Notes under the pieces: generated by a model | Database searches by the model: none | Told to the model about the DNA's origin: nothing | The model's input: only the letters and a program-made list of their open reading frames with translations | Shown: positions 55,132-64,000 of the stretch, piece after piece | How positions within the stretch are numbered: the first letter of the stretch is position 1 | Layout of the letters: each line of letters opens with the position of its first letter | Program-made: the position numbers and the translations under genes | NCBI GenBank assembly: GCA_033032865.1 | Contig: JAWHQI010000064.1 | Location: 6,076,001-6,140,000, forward strand | DNA from: Dactylorhiza incarnata | Taxonomy: Eukaryota > Streptophyta > Magnoliopsida > Asparagales > Orchidaceae | DNA length: 64,000 bases | Direction: 5' to 3'

Positions 55132-56250
55132 CTATGAAAGAAAACTTAAATGTAAAGCTTCGTTAGTTGTACCTCTTCTCGTTAGAACTCTGCTTGAAGG
55201 ATCTCCGATGATTTGATCAGCTGGATGATCTCTCAAATGTCTGATCATTCCAACATTTAGATGACCATGAGGTTCCTGCACTTCAGGTACATCTTCATCT
55301 TCCTGAGGGTCATCATCCTCACATGTAGAGGGAGCATTTACTTCAATAGATTGTGGAACGTCTTCCTTTACCACTTCTTCTGAGTGTAGTTCTTTGAACC
55401 TTGCATCTGCATCTTCAACAAAGACACTAGAAGAGCTGCTTTGAAGCATACTCGTCTCATCAAATATAACATTGTAAGTTTCTTCTGCAACCAGGGTTTT
55501 CTTGTTGAAAATCATATATGCCTTACTATGGCTACTATAACCTACAAAAATACCTTCAAAGCATTTTTTACTAAACTTAGTTTTATAATATTTTCCATTG
55601 TTAAGCACGAAGCATTTACTGCCAAAGATTCTAAAATAAGACAGAATTGGTTTCTTGCCTTTCAGAAGTTCATAGGGAGTCTTATGATAATTTTTGTTGA
55701 TTAGTGCTCTGTTTTGCACGTGGCAAGCAGTGTTGATGCCTTCAGCCCAGAAGTACTCTGGTAGTGAAGAATCAATCAACATTGTTCTGCAGGCCTCTAT
55801 GAGCGTTCTATTCTTTCTTTCAGCTACTCCATTCTGTTGTGGAGTACGGGGAGAGGAAAACTCATGAAAGATACCTAGGCTTTCACAAAATTCAGTCATG
55901 GCCCCAGACTTGAATTCTGTACCATGGTCACTTCTGATTTTGACCACAGAACATTCTAATTCATTCTGAATTTGCCTAACGAATGAGGTGAAAGAATCAT
56001 AGGTATCTGACTTGTGTTTCAGAAAGAATACCCAAGCAAAACGTGAGTAATCATCGACAATGACCAACGTATAAGACTTACCCCCTAAACTCTGAATTGG
56101 CATGGGACCAAATAAGTCCATATGAAGTAGATATAAACATCTGGTAGATTCTTTGCCAATAATGCTCTTAAAAGCTAGCTCTCGTCTGCTTGCCCATTTG
56201 GCATGCGTGACAAGGTCTCTCTTTAATGCACTTAACATCAGGAGCATCAC
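55132..56250 (-). CDS. pol: pol part 2 (integrase) of the young SIRE-type element
   Basis: Integrase core with LLHMDLFGPMP, VIVDDYSRFAWVF, KIRSDHGTEF and SPRTPQQNGVAERKNRTLIE (D, D, E all present), then the long C-terminal region with VFVGYSSHSKAY-like sequence and an acidic spacer. It is out of frame with the protease part by one base because of an extra A on the plus strand in the AAAA run 56170-56173. The first ~25 residues of this frame are the shadow of the zinc region. Ends at TAG 55132. Confidence 0.9.
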   Translation of the reverse strand: MMLLMLSALKRDLVTHAKWASRRELAFKSIIGKESTRCLYLLHMDLFGPMPIQSLGGKSYTLVIVDDYSRFAWVFFLKHKSDTYDSFTSFVRQIQNELECSVVKIRSDHGTEFKSGAMTEFCESLGIFHEFSSPRTPQQNGVAERKNRTLIEACRTMLIDSSLPEYFWAEGINTACHVQNRALINKNYHKTPYELLKGKKPILSYFRIFGSKCFVLNNGKYYKTKFSKKCFEGIFVGYSSHSKAYMIFNKKTLVAEETYNVIFDETSMLQSSSSSVFVEDADARFKELHSEEVVKEDVPQSIEVNAPSTCEDDDPQEDEDVPEVQEPHGHLNVGMIRHLRDHPADQIIGDPSSRVLTRRGTTNEALHLSFLS

Positions 56251-56710
56251 GAACTAAGTTGTGGGAAAATAACATATTTATAGTTTTGAAATTTATATGT
56301 GCTAGTCTCTTGTGCCACTGGTCACAAAGAGATGCACTATCTTTTGCTAAAAAGCACACTGGTGTAGAAGAGTCTAAACATAGAAAATTTAAGCAAAAAA
56401 TATTTCTACTCCGAGTGCCTGTTAAAATAGTTTCTGACGTATCAGACGACTTTATCAAGCACTTGTCCTTGTAGAATTCTACCATATAGCCTTTGTCACA
56501 AAGTTGACTTATGCTAATGAGATTATGTTGTAATCCTTTAACATAAGCCACGTCTGTGAAAGAGACTATACCATTTGTGATCATACCGTAGCCTTTTGTG
56601 ATTCCCCGATCAGATCCGCCAAAAATAACTTTTGGACCATCTTTCACCGGGGTATACTCTTGTAGTAGGCTTCTTGTTGCGGTCATGTGCCGTGAACATC
56701 CACTGTCCAA
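56168..56710 (-). CDS. pol: pol part 1 (protease and integrase zinc region) of the young SIRE-type element
   Basis: WYLDSGCSRHMTA protease, LISISQLCDKGY, then the pre-integrase and zinc region (HKRLAHINFKTIN, CHACQMGKQTRASF). The frame is +1 relative to gag and opens after gag's stop. It ends early because of the one-base frameshift at 56170-56173. The start shown is where the open frame can be read from a TTG; there is no true start, as it depends on gag. Confidence 0.9.
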   Translation of the reverse strand: MDSGCSRHMTATRSLLQEYTPVKDGPKVIFGGSDRGITKGYGMITNGIVSFTDVAYVKGLQHNLISISQLCDKGYMVEFYKDKCLIKSSDTSETILTGTRSRNIFCLNFLCLDSSTPVCFLAKDSASLCDQWHKRLAHINFKTINMLFSHNLVRDAPDVKCIKERPCHACQMGKQTRASF

Positions 56711-56759
56711 GTACCATATTGGATTTGAATTGGCCTTTGGACATACCTACAATCAATAA

Positions 56760-59096
56760 TCAATTGCCCTTAGGAACCCAAACCGATTTGGGTCCTTGGC
56801 TTCTTGTTAGATGACCACCACTTGGAATGTTAACATTGCGAGGGGTCATTCTTGCATTGTTAATCCGTGGAGTCATGACATTTCTCGGATTAAACCAACA
56901 ATCTATGGCAAAGTGACCAACCTTGCCACAACACCAACAATCGAATCGATTGTACCTTCTCTTTGTCTCCTGTTTTGCCTTTTGAACGGGAGGTGCAACA
57001 GGAGTGACTTTCTTAGTGGAAGTTTTCTTAGAAGTGGGGGCCTCATGGTGACAGCACACACATGGCTCCAACTTCTTCTCAACAGATTTGGGTGCAATCG
57101 TTTTAATTTTTGGAGCTTTCTTGTGAGCTGATCCGTGAACAAATGGACCATGATCTTTGAGGATTATTTCTTCATGAGGAGCTTTGAATGGAGAGTTGTC
57201 AAAGTTTCGGGGAAAGCTCCATCCTTGATATCTATTACTAGGTTCAACATGTGTTGGCCTAGCAAGATGACCGTAGGATGAATCAAAGTCAAACGGGTTT
57301 GATGGAAAAATGACCTTCCTGAATGAAGGTTGACTTTGATTGGCAGTTCCCTTCCCTTCCATGGCTCTCTTCTCAGCAGCCTTACTACTTTCAGCCTTAT
57401 GACCAATTCCACTACCCTTCGCAGGAGCAGAAAACCTATCAATGAATGGAAGAATAGTCTTAGGCTTCGAGAAGCTTTCTACGAGCTTCCTTTCCGCCTT
57501 CAACTTATCTTCTAGTTCATTTATAGTTTTCTCCTTTAGATTCAACAACTCAGTGGAGCTTTTCAGTTCGTCTTTCAAGAGTTGGATTTCATCTTTGAGA
57601 GGAGTTAGTTGTTCAAGTTCCTCCCTCAAAGCTAATTCCACTGTCTTGAGAGATTCAATTTCTTTTGACTTGGACTTGACGACCTTGCGGCACTTGTCAA
57701 ATCCTTTCACAAGGGCTTCATACTGAGTTATTAACTTAGAGTCCTCCTCTGAGGAGTAGCCTTCATTTGCTATGGATGCAGTCTCATCTTCAGAAGCAGA
57801 CAGAGGGGTATGAGAGTTTACCTTCCCCTTATAAGAGGAGTCGCCTATTTCTTCGTCTAGATGTGCCATTAGCCCAAAGTAGGCTTCTTCATCTGAGCTT
57901 GACGCATCAAAGTCACTGTCGCTCAGAGTCTTGGCCTTTTTGGCGAGGAGGCTCTTTTCTTTCTTCTTTCCTTTAAAGGATCTCTTTTCTTCCTTCTTTG
58001 ATCCTTCTCTCTTTTTGTATGGACACTCGGCTATTACGTGTCCTGGCTTATTGCAGCAATAACAAATAATGTCAGTAGAATCAAATTTGTTCGGTTTAGA
58101 TTTATACCTGTCATTATAGTAGTCCTTCTTGTGATGATCACCATCACGTCTTGATCTTCTGTGATCAAATGCAGTGGATTGGCCTCTCTTCTGCTTTCTT
58201 TTATTCAGAAGTCTTTTGAATTGTTTGGAGAGAAGAGAAAATTCTCCATCAGACATCTCTGAACCTGAGGGGCTGGCATCAGACTCATCCTCATCAGAAG
58301 ATGGTCTCCTGACAGGTGGGAGAGCCTTGCTCTTTCTTGAGCTTTCAGCTTTTAGGGCAGAGGACTTCTCCCTTCTAGAGGCCCTGACCCCCTCTTCTTC
58401 AGCTTTGCGGGAATTTAGCTTCAACTCATGGGACAGGAGCTTACCAAACAACATTTGTGGCTCCATGGTTTCGAGCTTTTCGAATTCTCTGATGGCTATA
58501 ACCTTGGTGTCCCATTCTTTCGTCAGGGATCTCAGAAATTTGTCATTTAGTTCGCCAGTTGTGAATTCTCTATCATAGTTCCTAAGACCATTTACGATCT
58601 TGAAGAACTTCTCGTAGGTGTCAGAAATGGAGTCTCTTGGATCTTGCTTGAATGCTTCGTATTCTTGGTTCAGCAACGATCTTCGGTCATCCCTCACTTC
58701 TTCGGTCCCTTCCATCAGAACGACTAGTGAGTCCCACATTTCTTTAGCAGATTTGCAGTGAAGCAGATTTTGCAACATTGAATCATCAACTGCACCTGCT
58801 ATGATATTCTTTGCTTTTTTGTCTAGGGCCACTAGAGCGATCTCATCTTTGTTCAGTTCCAACATCTTCTTCGGGATCATGATGGTGGAGTTTATTGAAG
58901 ATGGTTTCATCGGAATATGGGGACCTTCTTCCACGATCTGAAAGATTCTTGGGTCGGCAGCTTCCATGTAGAATCTTACTCTTTCTTTCCACATAGGAAA
59001 GTTCTCTTTGGTGCAGACTGACAACTTGACGGAATCCTTGGCCTTATCCATTCCAGACATATTTGCTTTAGCAACTAGATGAGGAGTCTTGTTCAA
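56760..59096 (-). CDS. gag: gag of the young SIRE-type element
   Basis: 778 codons, intact. The first ATG is only about 40 nt inside the internal region; Met13 or Met16 (MSGMDKAKD) are possible alternatives. Capsid-type motifs: NFPMWKERVRFYM, SAKEMWDSLVVLMEG and RRSLLNQEYEAF. Two CCHC knuckles: CYCCNKPGHVIAEC (about residue 345-358) and CWCCGKVGHFAIDC near the C-terminus. A Glu/Lys/Leu-rich coiled-coil lies between (about 460-560). Two knuckles is more than most copia gags have. The protein would form the particle and bind RNA. Confidence 0.94.
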   Translation of the reverse strand: MNKTPHLVAKANMSGMDKAKDSVKLSVCTKENFPMWKERVRFYMEAADPRIFQIVEEGPHIPMKPSSINSTIMIPKKMLELNKDEIALVALDKKAKNIIAGAVDDSMLQNLLHCKSAKEMWDSLVVLMEGTEEVRDDRRSLLNQEYEAFKQDPRDSISDTYEKFFKIVNGLRNYDREFTTGELNDKFLRSLTKEWDTKVIAIREFEKLETMEPQMLFGKLLSHELKLNSRKAEEEGVRASRREKSSALKAESSRKSKALPPVRRPSSDEDESDASPSGSEMSDGEFSLLSKQFKRLLNKRKQKRGQSTAFDHRRSRRDGDHHKKDYYNDRYKSKPNKFDSTDIICYCCNKPGHVIAECPYKKREGSKKEEKRSFKGKKKEKSLLAKKAKTLSDSDFDASSSDEEAYFGLMAHLDEEIGDSSYKGKVNSHTPLSASEDETASIANEGYSSEEDSKLITQYEALVKGFDKCRKVVKSKSKEIESLKTVELALREELEQLTPLKDEIQLLKDELKSSTELLNLKEKTINELEDKLKAERKLVESFSKPKTILPFIDRFSAPAKGSGIGHKAESSKAAEKRAMEGKGTANQSQPSFRKVIFPSNPFDFDSSYGHLARPTHVEPSNRYQGWSFPRNFDNSPFKAPHEEIILKDHGPFVHGSAHKKAPKIKTIAPKSVEKKLEPCVCCHHEAPTSKKTSTKKVTPVAPPVQKAKQETKRRYNRFDCWCCGKVGHFAIDCWFNPRNVMTPRINNARMTPRNVNIPSGGHLTRSQGPKSVWVPKGN

Positions 59097-59124
59097 GGTG
59101 TTAGCATTATAGCGAACAACCTCC

Positions 59125-59135
59125 CTCTGATACCA
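59125..59135 (-). promoter_or_regulatory. Primer-binding site, initiator tRNA-Met, of the young SIRE-type element
   Basis: Minus-strand TGGTATCAGAG starts 2 nt after the 5' LTR end. Confidence 0.95.
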
Positions 59136-59137
59136 AT

Positions 59138-60679
59138 TGAAAGTATCTAGTTGCGGCCTAAATCACCTAGAGGGGGGTGAATAGGTGGATTCTATGTCTT
59201 TATGCGGAATTAAAAATTTAACACAGAAAAGCAAACAATCAACCACAGCACAGACACAAGGAATTTATAGAGGTTCCCCGATGTGGGTAGTCCTCTTTCC
59301 CGCCTCGCCTATCTAGCACTACGAGGCTAGACTCGGCTACTTCACCAATCTCAGATTATAACTAATCTTACACCTCGGAGTCCAAACTCCTACAACTCGG
59401 AGTATACCACTCCTACAACTCGGAGTATACCACTCCTACAACTCGGAGTACAACAACTCCTACACCTCGGAGTAAACAACTCCTACAAATAATCTCGGAG
59501 TGAAAACTCCTACAAAAGAAAATATTGAAACAAAAAAAAACTTCTCTTTAACCTCAAAAGAGATTAACTTCAGATCTTGAAAACTGAGTCTTCTTCTTAA
59601 CCTTGAAAGAAAGCTTGGCACTTGAAAGAAGTGGAAGAGAGAAGACTTGGCTAACCAAATCTGAATAGGCCCTTTGACTTACTTGAAAGAAACTTCAATA
59701 AAGAGAGCAGCAATAAGATCAAAGGCCTTCTTCTGAGAAATCTCTAACAACAATAGAGAAAGGATCTTGAGCAGAATATGTTAGGTCTCAGAAATCTTGT
59801 TCAGCAAAAGAGAAAGGAGATCGACCTTCAGCTTTTTCTTTTCTGGACTGTCGGCTGAAGAGAGATTTTAGATCGATTTCTTTTTAAGAAGATTTCCTAG
59901 CCCTAAAATAAGGAATTATTTATAGGGAGGACTTCAACGGCTCGTGCGACAGTAAAGGAAGAGGCGACACGTGTACTGTTCATGGTGGCTAACCCTAATT
60001 TTCGAAAACGAAACAAAGATTTGAAATCTGTCTGTCCGTCATTCGTCGAGACTTCACGTGAACATCCGACGAATTGACTTAGCTGCATAAATTTCTTCAT
60101 AACCCAGGCAAAATGACCTCTGTCAGCATTCGTCGGGATTCGTCGGAATGACCCGAGTCATCTCGACGAATGGACTTGGCTGCAGAATTTTCTTCACAAC
60201 TCAGCCAAAAATGACCTCTGTCAGCATTCGTCGGGATTCGTCGGAATGACCCGAGTCATCTCGACGAATGGACTTGGCTGCAGAATTTTCTTCTAAACCA
60301 AGACAAAGGTCTTCTGTCTGGATTCGTCGGGATTCGTCGGAATGACCCGAGTCATCTCGACGAATTGACTCAGCAGAATTTTTCTTTTCTTCTGAAAACC
60401 TGCTCCACTCCTCAACCTTGAAAGCCTTCAGTTATGAGTATATGAAGTGCACCCCAAAAGAGAGATTACACATGGACCAACACTTTGTTCTATACAATGA
60501 GGGATTACATTGTCTAGAACTGTGTTTGGTGATCCATTGCAACCTGACTTTGGTGAGCACTTAGCATTAAGGCCTGTCATAACACATCTAAACAAAAGTC
60601 ATCAAATACAAATACAATTCATTTTAGTTTACTAGGGGACATATTCAAATCAAGGTGATTGTGGACACAATACCCAACA
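59138..60679 (-). repeat. 5' LTR of the young SIRE-type element
   Basis: 1542 bp, TG...CA, matching 49024-50562. The 3-bp length difference is an extra CTT at about 59590. Confidence 0.95.
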
Positions 60680-60734
60680 GTTTGCGTTGATAAGGCTCCA
60701 AGAAGAGAAGTCGGTCTGAGGATGTGCTGGGTTC

Positions 60735-61063
60735 CTCTGCCTCCAGTGAAGGTAAGCACCTAGGACGCGGACTGGTTCTCTTCCCCCAGTTACTTTGATA
60801 AGATGGTTGAGTTCCCCTGCCTCCAGGTGAAGGTAAGCACCTAGGACGCGGACTGGTTCTCTGCCCCCAGTTACTTTGATAAGATGGTTGAGTTCCCCTG
60901 CCTCCAGGTGAAGGTAAGCACCTAGGACGCGGACTGGTTCTCTGTCCCCAGTTACTTTGATAAGATGGTTGAGTTCCCCTGCCTCCAGTTGAAGGTAAGC
61001 ACCTAGGACTCGGACTAGTTCTCTGCCCCCAGTTGCTTTGATAAGATGGTTAAGTTCCTCCAC
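60735..61063 (+). repeat. Minisatellite, 81-bp unit, about 4 copies
   Basis: Units contain CTCCAGGTGAAGGTAAGCACC and CCCCAGTTACTTTGATAAG. CTCCAG sites at 60741, 60821, 60902 and 60983 are 80-81 bp apart. It is in the gag-only Tat element. Confidence 0.9.
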
Positions 61064-61350
61064 CTCCAGGTGAGCTCGGCTCCCTGTTAGGTATGGAGTT
61101 TCCTCCACCTCCAGGTGAGCTCGGCTCCCTGTTAGGTGTGGAGATCCCTCCACCTCTAGGTGAGCTCGGCTCCCTGTTAGGTGTTGAGTTCCTCCACCTC
61201 CAGGTGAGCTCGGCTCCCTGTTAGGTGTGGAGTTTCCTCCACCTCCAGGTGAGCTCGGCTCCCTGTTAGGTGTGGAGTTCCATCCACCTCCAGGTGAGCT
61301 CGGCTCCCTGTTAAGTGTTGAGTTACTCCACCTCCAAGTGAGCTCGGCTC
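61061..61350 (+). repeat. Minisatellite, 44-45-bp unit, 7 copies
   Basis: Units CACCTCCAGGTGAGCTCGGC followed by TCCCTGTTAGGTGTGGAG. It adjoins the 81-bp array and shares the CCTCCAGGTGA core with it. Confidence 0.9.
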
Positions 61351-61830
61351 CTTGGTAGGTGTGGAGTTCCCGCCTTCCACCTCAGGTCGAGCTCGGCTCG
61401 ACTAGAGGTGTTGATTTTCTCTCCACCTTAGGTCAAGTTCAATTCGACCTAAGGTGTTGAGCTTTCTCCACCTCCAGTTGAGCTCGGCTCACAGGAGGTT
61501 TGTTAAGTGGAGAAAGGTTTGCCTTCCACCTCAGGTCGAGTTCGGCTCAACTAGAGGTGTTGAGTTGCCTTCCACCTCAGGTCGAGTTCGGCTCGACCAG
61601 AGGTGTCGAGTTTTCTTCCACATCAGGTCAAGTTTAATTTGACCAAAGGTGTTGAGCTTTCTCCACCTCCAGTTGAGCTCGGCTCATAGGAGGGTTGTTA
61701 AGTGGAGAAAGGTTTGCCTTCCACCTCAGGTCGAGTTCAGCTCGACCAAAGGTGTTGAGTTTTCTCCACCTCCAGTTGAGCTCGGCTCATAGGAGGGTTG
61801 TTAAGTGGAGAAAGGTTTGCGTTCCGCCCC
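61351..61830 (+). repeat. Complex repeats based on CCACCTCAGGTCGAG
   Basis: Imperfect units of about 45-120 bp with CCACCTCAGGTCGAGTTCGG and GGTGTTGAG, decaying toward the polypurine tract. Derived from the neighbouring 45-bp unit. Confidence 0.75.
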
Positions 61831-61958
61831 AAGTTAGGTTCAGTTGAAAAACTTGGCAGGAGTATCCCGTTGGCAGGGCCCTTCGTGGATTCTCCTAAGG
61901 TCCCACCTACTCGTCAAATAGGTGGGTTGGACTTTCTTTCCGAGCTTAAGTCAAGCTC

Positions 61959-61975
61959 GAAAAGAGCAGGGATTG
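61959..61975 (+). promoter_or_regulatory. Polypurine tract region of the gag-only Tat element
   Basis: GAAAAGAGCAGGGATTG directly before the 3' LTR; matches copy B at 16557-16573. Confidence 0.65.
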
Positions 61976-62900
61976 TGTACAACCCTCATATTTTTCGAGT
62001 CGACGTGACCCGACGCGGGTGAAGTCGTTGTAGAAAGGGTGATCGTGACGCAACGGACCGAACCGTCAGAGATCGTCAAGGATCGAAAAGAGAAAGCCTG
62101 GGGGGCAAGCTCTCTTGGGAGAATGGACCTTCAGTCCACTCGCCCGGGCAGGGGGGCGAGTGGACCAAAGGTCCACTCGCCCAGGAAAGGGGGCGAGTGG
62201 ACCATCAATCTACTCACCCAAGCCAGGAGGAGAGTGGACCATCGGTCCACTCTCCTAGGCGAGGGGGGCGAGTAGACTCAAGGTCCACTCGCCCCCAGGC
62301 CAGTAGGGGAGTGGACCTATGGTCCACTCGCCCAGACAGCTGGGCGAGTGTCCTTACGGTCCACTCGCCCAGCACAGATGGTGGACCCTGATCCACCCAT
62401 CTGACCCCCGGTGAGGGGGGGGGAGTGGATATCTCGAGCTCCACTCGGCCCCTCCCCCCCTCTCATTTTTCGGTCGTTCGGGTTGGTTGTTGGGCTGCGG
62501 ATAGTGGATTTTTGTCTATCCGCAGCCCAATTTTTGGGAAGTCTATAAATAGACCCCCATGGGCACCTTGGGAAGGGATGTTGATACCCCCTCCCTCGCG
62601 TGTGAGCAAGCACTACCCATCCCCTCCCCCTGCCATTGAAGGTGGACGGTGAGGTGACCCTTAGTGCTCTCCAAGGTGCCCAGGCTCAGCATTGGCTTAG
62701 GAGGGGAAGTTCCTTGTGAGCTTCTGGATATGTGGTGGGACCTCCACGCTACAGCCTAAGGGGTCCATTCATGGACTTAGGTGTTCTTCAAGGGTAAGGT
62801 TCTTCGGTTCTTAGTGACTAGTCAAGGGTCTCGCTCGAGTCAAGTAAGGGTTAGCTGCATCTCCTTTTAGAACGTCAAGACCAGTTCTCTGGTTTCAACA
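61976..62900 (+). repeat. 3' LTR of the gag-only Tat element
   Basis: 925 bp, TGTACAACCCTC to GGTTTCAACA, uninterrupted. TATA box at 62544-62551. It carries the GCGAGTGGACC minisatellite at 62120-62400. Confidence 0.92.
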
Positions 62901-64000
62901 AGGATCACTATTTGTTGACTAGGACTATGTTGACCCCATTGTATTGTCTAAGGGTCAAGGTTTTAGGCTGCTAGAACTTAAGGAAAAGATTTAGTTTATG
63001 CGTTCGACGAACTCCATACTGCGTTCGACGAACTCCATCCTGCGTTCGACGAACGTTATGCTCCAATTCGACGAACTTGCCAAATCTCTGTGTTCGACGA
63101 ACTTTATTCTGCGTTCGACGAACTCCTTTCTGCGTTCGACGAACGTCATGCTTTAGTTCGATGAACTTGCTCTCCAGCTCGACACACTCAGTTCTTCAGC
63201 CAGTCCAGCAGTTTATTCTTCAGTTCGACGAACTTCATTCTGCATTCGACGAACTCATCTCTGTGGTCGAAGAATAAGTATCAAGATGTTCAGATCGACG
63301 AAAGTGCTTCTCAGATCGACGAACTCAATTCTTCCTGCCAGATTCAGCAGATTATCTTTCCGTTCGACGAACTCCAACTTGAGCTCGACAAACTCCAGAC
63401 TGTGTTCGACGAATCAGTATCAGATGTTCAGTTCGACGAACTCCAACTTCAGTTCGATGAACTCAACCTTCAGATCGACGAACTCTTATCCCAGCTCAAC
63501 GAATTTTCTAGACAGATTAGTTATATATTATTCTCTGAACTCATATCAACTAAATCAGCAACGGATCTATTCTATCATTTATTCCAGATAAATCAAGGAT
63601 TTTATCCTTCCATTTATTTATTCCTTTCCATTGTCTTCTCTCGAGAAAGTAGCCATTTGGCTTATTGGAAAAGGATACATTTATTGAAAAGGAAAAGGAA
63701 TTAAGGATTTGCTTGCAGTTCCAAGAAATAATCCTCCTGATTATTCTATTCCTTATTCAGAGGATTTGAAATTCAAATCAGAAATATATTGTCTAAAGAA
63801 AAAGAAAGACAGAAAAAGAGTAGTACTAGAAGAAGAAGATAGAGGAAGAGACAGTCGACAGAGAAGATTCATTCTAGAGAAATACAGAAAAGAAAAAGCT
63901 TTTCAGATCTTCATCCTCAACAGCAGCTCTTTCATTCTCTGAGAACAACAACACAAATCTAATCTCAGTTTTCAGCTGCTAGTTCTAATCTTCAAGAGCA
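62901..64000 (+). repeat. 3' LTR, continuation, of the interrupted SIRE-type element
   Basis: Matches 27182-28281 of the 5' LTR; the last roughly 680 bp are beyond the window. About 38 differences in 1.1 kb by eye. Open frames here are within the LTR and are not genes. Confidence 0.93.

Larger units (their letters stand above)
49024..60679 (-). mobile_element. Nearly intact SIRE-type Ty1/copia element with ORF3
   Basis: 11,656 bp on the minus strand. The LTRs are 59138-60679 (5') and 49024-50562 (3'), TG...CA, with a GTTTG duplication at 49019-49023 and 60680-60684. The primer site, gag, pol, ORF3 and polypurine tract are all present. The LTRs differ by about 8 substitutions and one 3-bp indel in 1.54 kb (about 0.5%), so it is the youngest insertion here together with the gypsy element. 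Only two lesions are seen in pol: a T-run frameshift and a TAG. Confidence 0.95.
43836..62900 (+). mobile_element. Non-autonomous Tat-type gypsy element (gag only) in the copia 3' LTR
   Basis: Starts TGTACAACCCTC and ends GGTTTCAACA, flanked by AGGAT at 43831-43835 and 62901-62905. It contains a 5' LTR (interrupted), tRNA-Phe primer site, decayed gag, three tandem arrays, and a 3' LTR, but no reverse transcriptase or integrase at all. Without its own insertions it is about 5.8 kb. It would have relied on a related full element such as the copy B family. Two insertions lie in it: a chimeric segment at 44585-46200 and the copia element 49024-60679. Confidence 0.9.
27154..64000 (+). mobile_element. 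SIRE-type Ty1/copia element, interrupted twice (right end outside window)
   Basis: 5' LTR 27154-28962, primer site, gag, pol, long 3' region, polypurine tract and 3' LTR (43803-43835, then 62901 to beyond 64000). Domain order protease-integrase-RT-RNase H and the YVDDIIFG box place it in Ty1/copia, and size, gag and LTR style in SIRE/Maximus. It is interrupted by a gypsy element (31942-40353) and by a Tat relative (43836-62900). The LTRs differ at about 3-4% over 1.1 kb compared by eye. Gag and pol carry six premature stops. Confidence 0.9.

Overview
The window is plant nuclear heterochromatin, almost certainly from an angiosperm with a large, repeat-rich genome. No complete host gene is visible. 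Nearly all of the 64 kb is LTR retrotransposons nested in one another, plus one CACTA-like DNA transposon that carries pieces of host genes. The plant origin rests on Ty1/copia elements of the SIRE/Maximus type primed by initiator Met-tRNA, a Ty3/gypsy Tat element with a second RNase H, a chromodomain-type (Tekay/Del-like) Ty3/gypsy element, plant-style GT-AG introns of 78-91 nt, and a plant-like ARL8 GTPase fragment.

Left block (1-17251). Positions 1-3503 are the 3' part of a Tat element (copy A) interrupted by a solo copia LTR (28-1366, target duplication GTAGT). A CACTA-like transposon (3527-17251, target duplication ATG) holds exon-intron fragments of ARL8 and unidentified genes at 4761-5287. 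It was split by a second Tat element (copy B, about 5460-17207). Copy B has a tRNA-Phe primer site, decayed gag-pol, a 239-bp duplication inside integrase, an 80-81-bp minisatellite, and two antisense genes with their own TATA boxes and introns. Copy A carries a related antisense gene.

Middle block (17252-27153). A 6.67-kb non-coding LTR-like unit (17749-24418, target duplication CCTGG) sits inside a short terminal-inverted-repeat sequence. It is followed by about 1.3 kb with one possible orphan exon, and then the start of a copia LTR (25963-27153) that is the outermost host of everything to its right.

Right block (27154-64000). A SIRE-type copia element (5' LTR 27154-28962; 3' LTR 43803-43835 continuing at 62901 past the window end) was hit twice. 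A Tekay-like gypsy element (31942-40353, target duplication ATGGC) lies in its integrase. A gag-only Tat relative (43836-62900, target duplication AGGAT) lies in its 3' LTR. That Tat relative contains a nearly intact minus-strand SIRE-type element (49024-60679, target duplication GTTTG, LTRs about 0.5% different) with an extra 937-codon ORF downstream of pol. I read five of the six target duplications of LTR insertions or solo LTRs directly, plus the CACTA one, so the nesting order is well supported. Functions are inferred from motifs. No database search was possible.

The strongest leads are: (1) antisense, TATA-bearing, intron-containing genes in two independent Tat copies; (2) an 83-nt AT-rich intron-like segment whose removal puts gag and pol of the Tekay-like element in one frame; (3) a 1.08-kb inverted gag-protease duplication in that element that could make hairpin RNA; (4) the ARL8 fragment in the CACTA element; (5) ORF3 of the young SIRE-type element, preceded by a TATA-like tract; (6) TCGACG-type repeats in the LTRs of four copia families.
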